NCBI RefSeq assembly: GCF_039536205.1
Contig: NZ_BAAAYL010000004.1
Span: 48,934-112,933 of the forward strand
DNA from: Streptomyces sannanensis
GTDB taxonomy: Bacteria > Actinomycetota > Actinomycetes > Streptomycetales > Streptomycetaceae
Direction: 5' to 3'
Length of the DNA stretch: 64,000 bases
Under the pieces are notes generated by a model that had not been told where the DNA came from, did not search any database, and saw only the letters and a list, made by a program, of their open reading frames with translations. Below, piece after piece: positions 1 through 8,684 of the stretch. The number at the start of each line of letters is the position of its first letter. Position 1 is the stretch's first letter. The position numbers and the translations under genes are program-made.

Positions 1-1
1 G

Positions 2-364
2 GTCACCAGCTGCTCGCTGATCGACTCCGGGACGGGCGAGTCCGCCGTGAACCTCACGGGCTGGTACGGCGATTGGACGGACAAGCCCTTCGAGAGGCTA
101 CTCTCGGCCAACGTGCGGATCCCGAAGGGGCACAGCTCCCGCGACGCCCTGCTCGGCGAGCGCTTCGGCCGCGCCAAGGCCCGATGTGCCGGGGAGTCCG
201 CCAACTTCCTCGCCAACAGCTACGCCCGGGACAGCTTGCGATCGGTGCTGCCGATGAGCGAGGTGCGACGCCTCCTCAACGAGTTCGCGGCGGACCAGGC
301 CGAGCGCCGCGGCTGCACCGGCCTGGAGCTCCCCGGCCGCACCGTCCACACGGACTTGCACTGA
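2..364 (+). CDS. C-terminal part of a hypothetical protein, cut by window edge
   Basis: The frame is open from the first bases of the window to a TGA at 362-364, so only the last 120 residues are visible. The segment begins VTSCSLIDSGTGESAVNLTG and continues as a mixed Arg/Ala/Glu-rich stretch ending RTVHTDLH. A GTG at 47 could be an internal codon rather than the start. The Cys followed by small polar residues resembles the mature part of exported Streptomyces proteins, but no signal peptide can be seen because the N-terminus lies outside the window. I do not recognise the family. Confidence 0.5.
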   Translation, partial: VTSCSLIDSGTGESAVNLTGWYGDWTDKPFERLLSANVRIPKGHSSRDALLGERFGRAKARCAGESANFLANSYARDSLRSVLPMSEVRRLLNEFAADQAERRGCTGLELPGRTVHTDLH

Positions 365-400
365 CGGCCCCGCTCGCTCCAGTGAAGCGGCGGCACGGAG

Positions 401-510
401 ATGCTCATACTGAGCTTCGACAACGAGGAGGAGAAGGCGCTGTTCACCCCCGAGGTACAGCAGGAGCTGCTCGACCTCATGGGCCTGCTCGGCGCCATGC
501 CCCGGGCACG
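401..510 (+). pseudogene. N-terminal fragment of a small hypothetical protein
   Basis: An ATG preceded directly by GGAG opens a frame reading MLILSFDNEEEKALFTPEVQ and then a Leu-rich helix (about 35 convincing residues). It then runs into sequence that is coding-like only on the opposite strand, as a helicase-type fragment. The composition suggests a real 5' gene end joined to unrelated DNA. Family not recognised. Confidence 0.35.
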
Positions 511-900
511 AGGACCGCGCCCACCACGTCGTCGCCCAGCTCGGCGATGGCGAGCACGCCACGGGCGCCATGTCCCTCGTGCCGCCCGACGTCGCCGCCA
601 AATCCTTCCCGCACCAGCTCCCGCAGCGCGGCGTAGTGCCGCTGCCAGTCCGCCGGCCACGCCGGGTCCCAGTGCTCATCGATCTTGCGGAGCGCGGCTT
701 CCCATTCGGGGTGTCCGTCCAGGGCGCCGGGGCGACGCCTGTTCGATAGCCACTGTCCCAAAGGCCGGTCAAGAGCAGCCGCGGTGCGGGGCGCACAGAG
801 GCTCCAGTGCTGCTCGTAGTAGGCGCGGGCCGTCTCGAGGTTCTTCTGGAAGCGCTCATCCGCGACGCTCCACACCATGCCGAGCTTCTCCAGCGCCGGG
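497..900 (-). pseudogene. Fragment of a helicase-associated-domain protein
   Basis: On the minus strand the frame reads LEKLGMVWSVADERFQKN, then YYEQHWSLCAPR, PLGQWLSNRRRPG and WPADWQRHYAALRELV. This W..H..L..P / lg.WL...R / W..DWQ pattern is the helicase-associated repeat found at the C-terminus of large Streptomyces DEAD/DEAH-type helicases. Only about one repeat remains; there is no helicase core and no credible start, and both ends join unrelated sequence. It is a relic, not a functional gene. Confidence 0.6.
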
Positions 901-925
901 TGGCTTTATCGATGACTCACGACAG

Positions 926-1060
926 TGTGGCGAGGCATCGCCACTCGCTACGACAAGACCCCAGCCAGCTACCTCGCCGGCCTCTACCTTCGAGCCTCAA
1001 TGATCTGGATCAAGGACCTCGCTCGAACCACTCCTTGATCACAACTCGATACGCGCCCTA
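926..1060 (+). mobile_element. 3' remnant of an IS5-family (IS427-type) element
   Basis: This stretch encodes RGIATRYDKTPASYLAGLYL followed by RASMIWIKDLARTTP and a stop, the C-terminus of the transposase of the complete element at 22711-23812. It ends in the same terminal sequence (TTGATCA..ACTCGATACGCGCCCTA). Everything 5' of about 926 is missing, so it is a dead relic in the opposite orientation to the full copy. Confidence 0.8.
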
Positions 1061-1121
1061 GAGTGCTCTGGTCGCAAACGTTCGCCGGGTTGATCACGCG
1101 TGGTCAAGTAGTGTCAAGGCT

Positions 1122-1595
1122 GTGGAGACGACACATCGGCCCGCCGTGCGGGTGATCTGCCTGGATGCTGCCCAGCGCCTACTCCTTCTCCACTGGCGTG
1201 ATCCGTTTGACGGTGTGATGCTCTGGGAGCCGCCTGGTGGCGGCATCGAGCCGGGCGAGACACCGCTGATCGCTGCTCGGCGGGAGCTGGCGGAGGAAAC
1301 CGGTCTGGACCCCGCTGCGGTCCGTGACCGGTCTGTGTCAGTCGAACGGGACGTTCGGTGGAACGGGAAGCGGTATGTCGGGCCGGAGGATTTCTTTGTG
1401 GCCTATTTTGCCGAGGAGCGGCCGACGTTGAATCCGACCGGCCTCCTCCCCGAGGAGCAGGTCAATCTCCACAAACACGCCTGGGTCGCGTGGTCGGACC
1501 TGAACACGTTGGCGGATCGAATCGAGCCGCCGACATTGATGTCCGTTCTCGCTGCCCTTGTACCGGACGGTCCTTGGCGTGACCTGGTGCGTTGA
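1122..1595 (+). CDS. Nudix hydrolase
   Basis: A 157-residue single-domain protein of the Nudix superfamily, which hydrolyses nucleoside diphosphates linked to another moiety, using a divalent metal. A full Nudix box is visible at about residues 39-61: GGIEPGETPLIAARRELAEE followed by TGL, matching GX5EX7REUXEEXGU with both metal-binding Glu residues. The GTG start at 1122 fits the family length; no strong Shine-Dalgarno sequence is visible. Both flanks are IS debris, so the gene appears isolated. The substrate cannot be inferred. Confidence 0.88.
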   Translation: METTHRPAVRVICLDAAQRLLLLHWRDPFDGVMLWEPPGGGIEPGETPLIAARRELAEETGLDPAAVRDRSVSVERDVRWNGKRYVGPEDFFVAYFAEERPTLNPTGLLPEEQVNLHKHAWVAWSDLNTLADRIEPPTLMSVLAALVPDGPWRDLVR

Positions 1596-1599
1596 CCGG

Positions 1600-1866
1600 G
1601 AACCCTTCGGCCATACAGCCTTCGCGAGTGGGCGTCCTCCCCAGCGGATGCCTCTTTCGCTGCGGCTACGGGCGCGTTCTCGGCGTTGTGCGGCGAGGAC
1701 ATCAGGGTGACGTGCGTGTGCGTTGCGCCAGCGCAGGTAGCGGTGGAGTTCGCGGGTCTGGACGGTGTGGTTGGGGTGGTTCGAGTTGGCCAGGGTGAAC
1801 TTCCGCAGTGGCCCGAAGTGGGCCTCGATGGGGTTGGCCCAGGAGGCGTTGGTCGGGGCGAAACAC
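1600..1866 (-). mobile_element. C-terminal fragment of an IS630-family transposase
   Basis: The minus strand reads TNASWANPIEAHFGPLRKFT, then HPNHTVQTRELHRYLRWRNA and a basic tail RSERGIRWGGRPL. The NPIE motif carries the last catalytic Glu of IS630-type DDE transposases. The N-terminal two thirds are absent. The fragment is joined at 1866 to an IS3-type fragment in the opposite orientation. Confidence 0.65.
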
Positions 1867-2069
1867 ACTCCTTCAACGCAACGTTCAAACGCGAGACGCT
1901 CCAGGGCCGGAAAAGCTGGTCCAGCGAGCGCGAGGCCCGCCTCGACGCGTTCCGCTGGCTTCACCGCTACAACACCCGACGCCGTCACTCCCGCCTCGGG
2001 CAACGCAGCCCGATCGCCTACGAGACAGCGTCCGGAACGACATCAACTACGCTGACACCAGCCGCATAA
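1867..2069 (+). mobile_element. C-terminal fragment of an IS3-family OrfB transposase
   Basis: The plus strand encodes NATFKRETLQGRKSWSSERE, then FRWLHRYNTRRRHSRLGQRS and PIAYE. This is the characteristic end of IS3-family OrfB (the E in FKRE is the last DDE residue; YN..R.H..LG..SP is the conserved tail). A stop follows at 2067. No upstream part of the gene remains. Confidence 0.75.
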
Positions 2070-2165
2070 CCCGTGTCCAGGATTCGGGGTCAGGCTCCCC
2101 CCTCGGGCCCGGTGACACCCCCCCAGGTCATCCGTTCGACAAGGGGCAACAGTCATGCCGGGCCC

Positions 2166-2210
2166 GGAGGCCAGCGGCCCTCTTTCAGGACCGCGAAAAA
2201 CATAACGGGG
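2166..2210. repeat. 45-bp dispersed repeat, copy 1
   Basis: A 45-bp sequence beginning GGAGGCCAGCGGCCCTC and ending GCGAAAAACATAACGGGG recurs at 49053-49097 with one mismatch. Here it abuts the broken 5' edge of an IS5-family remnant. Its AT-rich AAAAACATAA core stands out in this GC-rich DNA. Its function is unknown. Confidence 0.75.
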
Positions 2211-2682
2211 CTCACACCGGACCTTCGCCGGTCGACCGCGGCCGTCCGGGAACGAAGCACCACCTGATCACCGACCGGAACGGAACTTCCCTTGCGATGT
2301 CCCTGACCGGCGGAAATCGCCACGACGTCACGCAGCCGATGCCTCTGCTGGACGCGATCCCGCACATCCGCGGGACCCGTGGCCGCCCCCGTCACCGGCC
2401 CAGGCGCCTGTTCGCCGACCGGGGCTACGACTACGACAAGTACCGCCGCCTGATCCGGGCCCGGGGCATCACACCGAAGATCGCCCGCAGAGGCACCGCT
2501 CACGGCTCAAGCCTGGGCAAGACCCGCTGGGTCGTCGAGCGCACCTTCGCCTGGCTCCACCAGTTCAAACGGCTACGGACTCGCTACGAGATACGTGCCG
2601 ATCTCCACCTCGGTCTGCTCCAACTCGCTTGCAGCATCATCTGCTTGCGACGACTTCGAAGGTCATTCTGAAACGATCGGTA
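2207..2682 (+). mobile_element. 5'-truncated IS5-family element (copy 1)
   Basis: The plus strand encodes the C-terminal ~150 residues of an IS5-family transposase: TKHHLITDRNGTSLAMSLTG, LFADRGYDYDKYRRL, then RWVVERTFAWLHQFKRLRTR and a stop at 2669-2671. It ends in TGAAACGATCGGTA, matching the right terminus of the complete copy at 3352-4241. The 5' half and left terminal repeat are missing, replaced at about 2207 by the 45-bp repeat. Confidence 0.8.
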
Positions 2683-2851
2683 AGCCGCGAGAACGCCACG
2701 GCCCCACCTCTTCCGGAGATTGTGACCAACGTCATCTCTGTGAACCACATGCGCGCGGGGACCGTCTTACGACCGGATGCCCTCGAGAAGCGACAGCTGG
2801 ACGCGGCGACCATGACCGCGCTTCCACGGGCAACAACGGGAAAGGATACTC

Positions 2852-3220
2852 ATGAAACTGACAGTCAAAACCGCGGTGGCAGCGGCAGCCATCGCCTCCA
2901 CCGCCGTACTGACGGCTCCGGGAACCGCGTCGGCTGACCCCATGGACGCCTGTATGGGAGGTATGGTCTGCCTCTTCGACGGCCACAACAACACCGGGGA
3001 CATGGTGCAGCTCTATCCGGTGGACACCCCCAACATCGGTTGGGCGTGGAACGATCGGGCCAGTTCGGTGTGGAACCGCAGCGGCGGTCAAGTCTGCATC
3101 TGGACCCATGCCGGCTACGACGGCTACTACTTCAGCATCCCGGCGGGCGCGAAGCAGGAACTTCTGTTCCTCTACGACAACGCGGTGTCTTCCTTCTCGG
3201 TCAGTGGCTGCGGAGGCTGA
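2852..3220 (+). CDS. Secreted peptidase inhibitor family I36-like protein
   Basis: A 122-residue exported protein. Residues 1-29 form a Sec signal peptide: basic start MKLTVK, Ala-rich core, ASA cleavage motif before DPMD. The mature part has the beta/gamma-crystallin-like pattern of the Streptomyces I36 inhibitor family: VCLFDGHNN, ASSVWNRSG, VCIWTHAGYDGYYFSIPAG. It contains four Cys residues that probably pair. The ATG at 2852 follows GGGAAAGGA at a good distance. The known family role is inhibition of extracellular proteases; the target here is unknown. The gene lies between two same-orientation IS5-family copies and could have moved with them. Confidence 0.82.
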   Translation: MKLTVKTAVAAAAIASTAVLTAPGTASADPMDACMGGMVCLFDGHNNTGDMVQLYPVDTPNIGWAWNDRASSVWNRSGGQVCIWTHAGYDGYYFSIPAGAKQELLFLYDNAVSSFSVSGCGG

Positions 3221-3351
3221 GCCGGCTGGTTGACCGAACCCGCCATCCACCCGCGCTTCGAGGGAGGACGGCGGGATTTGGCCGGATGGCGCCCCGCGTG
3301 GGACACCGTCGGCGAATTCGGCGGTGGTCGCCAGATGACCCAGGGGACTGC

Positions 3352-4241
3352 AACTGATCGTTTCATCAGGTCTGTGGCGGGTCTTGGCAGTGGGGCCGCG
3401 TAACGGCAAGGTTCTGCAGGTGTCGGACGATCTTGTGCCTGATGACCTGTGGGAGCGCATCGCCCCGCTGCTCCCGCCCCGGCCTCCCCGTCGACGGCGG
3501 TACCCCGGGCGGTTTTGCCGACGGACGACCGCGCCGCGCTGCGTGGCATGGTCCATGTCCTGTGCAAGGGCGTGAGCTGGAAAGATGTGCCCGCGGAGCG
3601 GACAGGGTGCAGCGGGGTGACGGCCTGGCGGCGGCTGCGGGACTGGATCGAAGTCTGCGTCTGGCCCCGCCTTCACGCCGTCCCTCTCGCCGAACTACGG
3701 AAGGCCGGCCTGCTGGACATGGATGACGCCGCGGTCGACGCTTCGCACGTCAGAGCCCTCAAAGGGGGGCTCATACCGGACCTTCGTCGGTCGACCGGAC
3801 ACGGCCGGGCAGAAAGCACCATCTGATCGTCGGCCGACACGGCACACCGCTCGCCGTCTCGCTGACCGGCGGAAACCGGCACGATGTCACCCAGCTCATT
3901 CCCCTCCTGGACGCGATTCCGCCCATCCGCGGGCTGGTCCGCCGGCCCCGTAGCCGCCCCCGACGCGTGTTCGCCGACCGCGGCTACAACTTCGACAAGT
4001 ACCGCCGCATCCTCCGGGCCCGCGGCATCACACCCAAGATCGCCCGTCGCGGCGCTCCGCACGGCTCAGGACTGGGCAAGACTCGCTGGGTCGTCGAGCA
4101 GACCTTCGCCTGGCTCCACCAGTTCAAACGTCTCCGCATCCGCTACGAGATACGCGCCGACCTCCATCTCGGTCTCCTCCAACTCGCATGCGGCATCATC
4201 TGCTTGAGACGACTCCGAACCTCATTTTGAAACGATCAGTT
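3352..4241 (+). mobile_element. IS5-family element, full length with 14-bp inverted repeats
   Basis: The element is bounded by perfect 14-bp inverted repeats AACTGATCGTTTCA at 3352-3365 and 4228-4241 (890 bp in all). It contains one transposase gene spread over three frames. It lies in the same orientation as the truncated copy at 2207-2682. The right terminal repeat supplies the stop codon of the convergent MerR-type gene. Confidence 0.85.
3411..4230 (+). pseudogene. IS5-family transposase in three frames
   Basis: The protein can be followed through three frames. Part 1 reads VSDDLVPDDLWERIAPLLPP; part 2 (after about 3515) reads RAALRGMVHVLCKGVSWKDV and the catalytic-region sequence MDDAAVDASHVRALKGG; part 3 (from about 3765) reads KHHLIVGRHGTPLAVSLTGG, VFADRGYNFDKYRR and WVVEQTFAWLHQFKRLRIR. 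The first shift, near a GGGCGGTTTTGCC stretch, looks like a decay mutation. The second coincides with an AAAGGGGGGC run and could be a programmed -1 frameshift, as known for OrfA/OrfB in several IS5-family groups. Confidence 0.75.
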
Positions 4242-5180
4242 AGAGGTCGGGCCCCTCGAAGTCGAAGGTGCACTGTCGGCTATCGAGATCGACAGTCCGT
4301 CGGTCAGCCATCTATGAGCCACCGTCATATTCAGCACGCGCCCGCCGGTGACGGTGCCGACCAGGGCCCAATAGCGTTCCAGGCGGGGGTCGAAGCCGGA
4401 TGACCTCGACACCATCCCATGCAGGTATTCGCGGAAGGCGGGGGTGTCCGGCTCCCGCCGGGCTCGTGCGTGGGCGGATACGAAAGCGTTCACCGCATCC
4501 CCGGCGCTGGGCGGCAGACCCTGGGCCAAAGCGGCGGCCGTCAGAACGGCAGCATCGTCGATCTCCCTGTAGAAGGCCGGGGCGTCCCTCATCTCTTCGT
4601 CGTGGTCCTGGGTCCAGCGGGTGAAACTGGGTGTGGAGACGAGCAGATGAAGCTCGGCGTAGGCCAGGACCGTAGCGGGATCGGGGTCCTGCGGCGGGTC
4701 GGGTGACAGCATGGCAATCATGATGTCGAGCCGGCGCTTGGGCATGGCCGCGGACAGCTCGCGATACCAGTGATCGGTGAGAGTGCGATGCGCCTGCGGG
4801 AGCCGCTGCACGCGAGAGAGGATCTCCAGACGTCGGAGCCGTTCCTCGCTCGGGCAGTCGTCCAGAGACTTGAGTGTGGCCTGGCGCCACCGCAGTTCGG
4901 TTAGTCGTTCCTGCACCACTTCGAGCTCGGTTGCCACCAGTTCGCCGAAGGAGCACTCACCAGTGACCACCTGCGTGATGGTCGCGATTGGAGTGTCCAG
5001 CGCCCGTAAGCGCCTGATGAGACGGATCCGCTCCCACGCCTCAGGACCGTAGCGTCGATGACCACCGGCGCTACGGCCAGCCACAGGCAGCAGACCGCTG
5101 TCGGAGTAGTAGCGGAGGGTCTTCACCGGGACCCCCGTTCCGGCCGCGAGTTCACCGATGCTCCACGTGTCTTGCGTCAC
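4236..5180 (-). CDS. MerR-family transcriptional regulator
   Basis: A 314-residue regulator. Residues 5-75 form a MerR winged helix: WSIGELAAGTGVPVKTLRYY, then SDSGLLPVAGRSAGGHRRYG. A coiled dimerisation helix follows, with a long C-terminal effector-type domain of unknown ligand. I chose the GTG at 5178-5180 because it puts the HTH at the N-terminus; the frame stays open upstream into the divergent gene. It is divergent from the carboxylesterase gene and the intergenic region has a MerR-type promoter. Its stop codon lies inside the terminal repeat of the neighbouring IS, so the native C-terminus may have been replaced by IS-derived residues. Confidence 0.88.
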   Translation of the reverse strand: MTQDTWSIGELAAGTGVPVKTLRYYSDSGLLPVAGRSAGGHRRYGPEAWERIRLIRRLRALDTPIATITQVVTGECSFGELVATELEVVQERLTELRWRQATLKSLDDCPSEERLRRLEILSRVQRLPQAHRTLTDHWYRELSAAMPKRRLDIMIAMLSPDPPQDPDPATVLAYAELHLLVSTPSFTRWTQDHDEEMRDAPAFYREIDDAAVLTAAALAQGLPPSAGDAVNAFVSAHARARREPDTPAFREYLHGMVSRSSGFDPRLERYWALVGTVTGGRVLNMTVAHRWLTDGLSISIADSAPSTSRGPTSN

Positions 5181-5186
5181 AGGCTC

Positions 5187-5218
5187 TTGAACCTCCAGTG
5201 CGCGGGAGGTCCTAGCGT
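5187..5218 (+). promoter_or_regulatory. MerR-type promoter/operator facing the carboxylesterase gene
   Basis: A -35-like TTGAAC (5187-5192) and a -10-like TAGCGT (5213-5218) are separated by 20 bp, the over-long spacing typical of MerR-controlled promoters. A perfect dyad ACCTCC-N8-GGAGGT (5191-5210) sits in the spacer. The site starts 7 bp upstream of the merR-like start codon and reads toward 5324. This is inferred from sequence pattern and context only. Confidence 0.6.
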
Positions 5219-5323
5219 ACTGAGCACTGACCGCGTCAGTCCGTACCGTTCCCCACCGCTCGGGCTTGGTACCGGCCTGACCGGCCTCGTCCGATCCCGT
5301 CCGACCAAGAACGGTGAGTACGT

Positions 5324-7015
5324 ATGTCCCCGACCATGACAGCACCGCGTCCACGCCGAAGAGACAGGCTCCGTGCGGTGCTTTTCCCCTTGCTCTGCGC
5401 GGTGGCACTACTCGCAGCCACTGCCGTACCGGCGACCGGCGCACACCCCGGTTCCCCGCACTCCGCAAGACAAAGCGGTACCGTCGTACGGACCGACCAC
5501 GGCCTGATACGCGGCGTGTCACACGGCTCGTACACTACCTTCGGCGGCATCCCCTATGCTGCGCCGCCGACCGGACCGCTGCGCTGGCGCGCACCGGTGC
5601 CCGCCGCCACGTGGCATGGTGTCCGGGATGCGACGACGGCGGCTCAACGCTGTGTGCAGATGCCGACACCAGGCGCGGGCGCGGTCCTCGGGTCGGAGGA
5701 CTGCCTCTACCTCAATGTCACGATGCCGACGCCAAAGCCGGCCGGGCAGAAGCGGCCCGTGCTGGTGTGGATGCACGGCGGTGCGTTCCTGGGAGGTTCT
5801 GGCAGTGACTACAGCACCGAACAACTGGCGGTCCGGGGTGACACGGTCGTCGTCACAGTCAACTACCGGTTGGGTATTTTCGGTTACTTCGGCCACCCCG
5901 AGTTGGGCTCCGCCCCACCGTTCGGCCTGGCGGACCAGCAGGCCGCCCTGCGCTGGGTGCGGGCGAACGCGGAGCGCTTCGGCGGTGATCCGGGCAGTGT
6001 CACGCTGTTCGGCGAGTCCGCAGGCGCCCTCAGCATCTGTGCACATCTCACCTCGCCGACGGCTGTCGGACTTTTCCAGCGGGCCGTGCTCCAGAGCGGT
6101 TCCTGCCTCATGTCCTTCCCACGCGGCGCTCTCGGGCCCGGAATACCGGCGTACGAGCCGTTCGCCTCACAGCGCGATGTTCAGACGGCAGGTGCAGAAG
6201 CCGCCCGGCAACTGGGCTGCACAGCGGGCGGTGGAGACGAGGTGCTGGCGTGCCTGCGCGGGCAGAGCACGGATCGCCTCGCCACCGCACAGCTGATGCA
6301 GTCCTTCAACCGGCCCTCCTTCGGCAATACGCTGCTGCCCGTGGCGCCGGACCAGGCGTTGGCGTCGGGACGCTTCCACCGCGTGCCGATCATTCAGGGC
6401 ACCAACCACGATGAGATGCGGATGTTCGTCGGCCTGTCGCTCGCCGCGTTCCCGATCCGCACCGAGAACGACTATCGGGCCCGTGTGGTGGACGCCTTCG
6501 GGCTTGCAGCCCCAGCCGTCGAGGCGCAGTATCCGGCAGGACACTACCCCACGCCCGCACTGGCCTGGGCCGCGGTGCTGACCGATCGATCCCTCACGTG
6601 CACCACACTGGCAGTTGGCCGGGCCATCGCCGCTCATGCCCCCGGCCTCCCCCTCTACGGCTACGAGTTCAGCGATCCGGATGCTCCTGTCCTCACCGGT
6701 CTGCCAGCGAACCCGGGCTTCCCCTACGGGGCGGCGCACGGCTTCGAGATGCCGTTCCTGTTCTCCTCCTTCCCCACCGAGCGACCACTGACCGACGCCC
6801 AGCGCGCCCTGTCGGACCGGATGGTCGACTACTGGACGAACTTCGCGCACACCGGCAACCCGAACACCCCCGACGCCCCGCTCTGGCCTGTCCTCCGCCT
6901 TTCGTCACCTCTCGCGCAGTCGGTGCAGTCGTTGGCTCCCGGACCAGGCGGAATCCACCCCGTCGATGCGCATTCCGCACACCACTGCTCGTTCTGGGAC
7001 CGCCTGCCTCAGTGA
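5324..7015 (+). CDS. Secreted type-B carboxylesterase
   Basis: A 563-residue alpha/beta-hydrolase of the carboxylesterase/lipase type B family, predicted to hydrolyse carboxylic esters outside the cell. An N-terminal export signal is visible (RRRDRLR, then LLCAVALLAATAVPATGA). The family signature EDCLYLNVTMP is near residue 126, the nucleophile Ser is in FGESAGALS (~231), an acidic residue lies in NHDEM (~363) and the His in GAAHGFEMPF (~471). The length is normal. ATG at 5324 or the in-frame ATG at 5336 could be used; the first has a weak GGTGAG ahead. Divergent from the MerR gene, which probably regulates it. Confidence 0.9.
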   Translation: MSPTMTAPRPRRRDRLRAVLFPLLCAVALLAATAVPATGAHPGSPHSARQSGTVVRTDHGLIRGVSHGSYTTFGGIPYAAPPTGPLRWRAPVPAATWHGVRDATTAAQRCVQMPTPGAGAVLGSEDCLYLNVTMPTPKPAGQKRPVLVWMHGGAFLGGSGSDYSTEQLAVRGDTVVVTVNYRLGIFGYFGHPELGSAPPFGLADQQAALRWVRANAERFGGDPGSVTLFGESAGALSICAHLTSPTAVGLFQRAVLQSGSCLMSFPRGALGPGIPAYEPFASQRDVQTAGAEAARQLGCTAGGGDEVLACLRGQSTDRLATAQLMQSFNRPSFGNTLLPVAPDQALASGRFHRVPIIQGTNHDEMRMFVGLSLAAFPIRTENDYRARVVDAFGLAAPAVEAQYPAGHYPTPALAWAAVLTDRSLTCTTLAVGRAIAAHAPGLPLYGYEFSDPDAPVLTGLPANPGFPYGAAHGFEMPFLFSSFPTERPLTDAQRALSDRMVDYWTNFAHTGNPNTPDAPLWPVLRLSSPLAQSVQSLAPGPGGIHPVDAHSAHHCSFWDRLPQ

Positions 7016-7347
7016 GCCTCCGCGCGTACAGAACCAGGACGGCCCCGGCGCAGAAGCTGATCAGTCTCGTCAGTCACCGGGCCGGCCGACTGCACCGGGT
7101 CCAGGCGCTCGTCCCCGGCACAGGCCGGTGCTGGCGCCTGCCGGCCCCAGGCAGCCGTCTGACGCGCTGACTCGCACTCCTGTGCCGCCGTTCTTCCTGG
7201 CGCAGTCGGCGCTCTCCGTCGCGTGCGTGCCAGGCGTCGACGTCGTTGGGGTTGGCCAGCGCGGCGGGCAGGTCTTCCCTGTGTCGTTCAGAAATGAGTC
7301 GCTGCAGGTCGTAGGGGGTCTGGTGGCGCTCAGGGTCGCGTGGGACG
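7016..7347 (-). pseudogene. 332-bp stretch with a minus-strand coding-like remnant
   Basis: No complete gene is present. On the minus strand from about 7345 to 7160 there is a coding-like charged helical segment: RHQTPYDLQRLISERHREDL, then AALANPNDVDAWHARDGERR and LRQEERRHR. It has no start and merges into unrelated sequence, so it is probably the relic of a plasmid or phage gene next to the IS. I do not recognise it. Confidence 0.35.
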
Positions 7348-8433
7348 ATGCCGCGGGTGATTGTCTCGCTGGTCTATCGGGTGGCGAGGAAGCTGTTGTC
7401 GGTCCCGTTGTTGCTGCTGCGTCGGCAGGTGGCCAAGGACGCCGAACTTCTTGTCCTGCGGCACGAGAACGCGGTGCTGCGCAGGCAACTTGCAGGTCCG
7501 GTGCGCTACGAGCCGGCGGACCGGCTGTGGTTCGCGGCGTTGTCCGCGTTGATACCCCGGCGTCGTTGAGCGCAGGTGTTCCCGGTGACTCCGGGCACCG
7601 TGCTGGCGTGGCATCGAAGGCTCGTGGCGCGCCGGTGGGACTACAGCAAGCGCCGGAGCAGGCCCGGCCGGCCACCGGCCACGAAGGCGGTCAAAGAGCT
7701 GGTGCTGCGGCTGGCCGCAGAGAATCCGCGTTGGGGGTGTCGCAGGATCCAAGGCGAGCTCGCGCGGCTCGGGCATCGGGTCGGAGCCTCCACGGTCTGG
7801 GAGATCTTGACTGTTGCCGGAGTAGGCCCTGCTCCCCGTAGAAGTGGGCCGACGTGGCGAGAGTTCCTGATGGCGCAGGCCGACGGCGTCATCGCCTGCG
7901 ACTTCCTGCACATCGACCTGGTCGATCTTCGCCGGGTCTACGCGCTGGTCTTCCTCGAGCACGGCACGCGCCGCCTGCACATCGCTGGTGTGACCGCGCA
8001 TCCGACCGCGCAGTGGACGGTCCAGCAAGCCCGCAGCCTCGCCGTCGACCTGGGCCTGCGCTTGGAGTCGCTGCGCTTCTTGGTCCGCGACCGGGACCGC
8101 AAGTACACCGAGTCCTTCGACGCGGTCTTCGCGTCCGAGGGCATCGAGACCCTGAAGACGGCGCCGCGGGTCCCACGGGTGAATGCGCACTGCGAAAGGG
8201 TCATCGGGACACTCCGGCGCGAGGCCCTTGACCGCCTGCTGATCCTGAACGAAGCCCACGCTCGACGCGTGCTCGACGTCTACGCCTTCCACTGCAACGG
8301 CCATCGCCCCCACCAGGCCCGGGGACAACTTCCTCCCCTCGCCCAGGAGCACCCGGCGCCCTCGACCGACTTGACCGCGCACCGACTCATCCGCACCCGA
8401 GTACTGGGCGGCGTCATCAACGAGTACAGATAA
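7348..8433 (+). pseudogene. Integrase-core (rve) transposase with an internal TGA
   Basis: One continuous frame of 361 codons is split by a TGA at 7567-7569. The first part reads LLRRQVAKDAELLVLRHENA; the second has an HTH-like segment, AENPRWGCRRIQGELARLGH and a DDE core (CDFLHIDLVDLRRVYAL, VRDRDRKY, HCERVIGTLRREAL). The tail HCNGHRPHQARGQL is typical of this family. Relatives normally have Trp (IPRRRWA) where the TGA sits, so this is probably a TGG-to-TGA nonsense mutation. Terminal repeats were not identified with confidence. Confidence 0.8.
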
Positions 8434-8684
8434 GCGGCTTGACCAGCAGCGATGAGTTTCTGAACGGCACACCGTCAAACGCGCCGAGTCGATCAAGGAA
8501 CATCAAACCCGGCGAGGATAGACGTCAAGCTGACCGTCCGCTTCGCGGTCTGGGAGCAGATCACCGGCACCGCCGGCCTGCCCGCCACGGCCTGAGCGCG
8601 GAGCCGGAACCCGACCCCGGCACGCCCCGACGCTCCGTCAAGCGCCAACATCCTCGACAGCGTGACAACGTCCTCAGGACGCCT

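Noticed and set aside
5180..5522. An N-terminally extended MerR protein starting up to 5522
   Set aside because: The extension overlaps the esterase signal peptide region and the promoter, and would bury the HTH that must lie at the N-terminus.
7567..7569. TGA read as tryptophan or selenocysteine
   Set aside because: Many intact genes here use TGG for Trp and end normally at TGA, and no SECIS-like hairpin or Sec-enzyme context is visible. A nonsense mutation is simpler.
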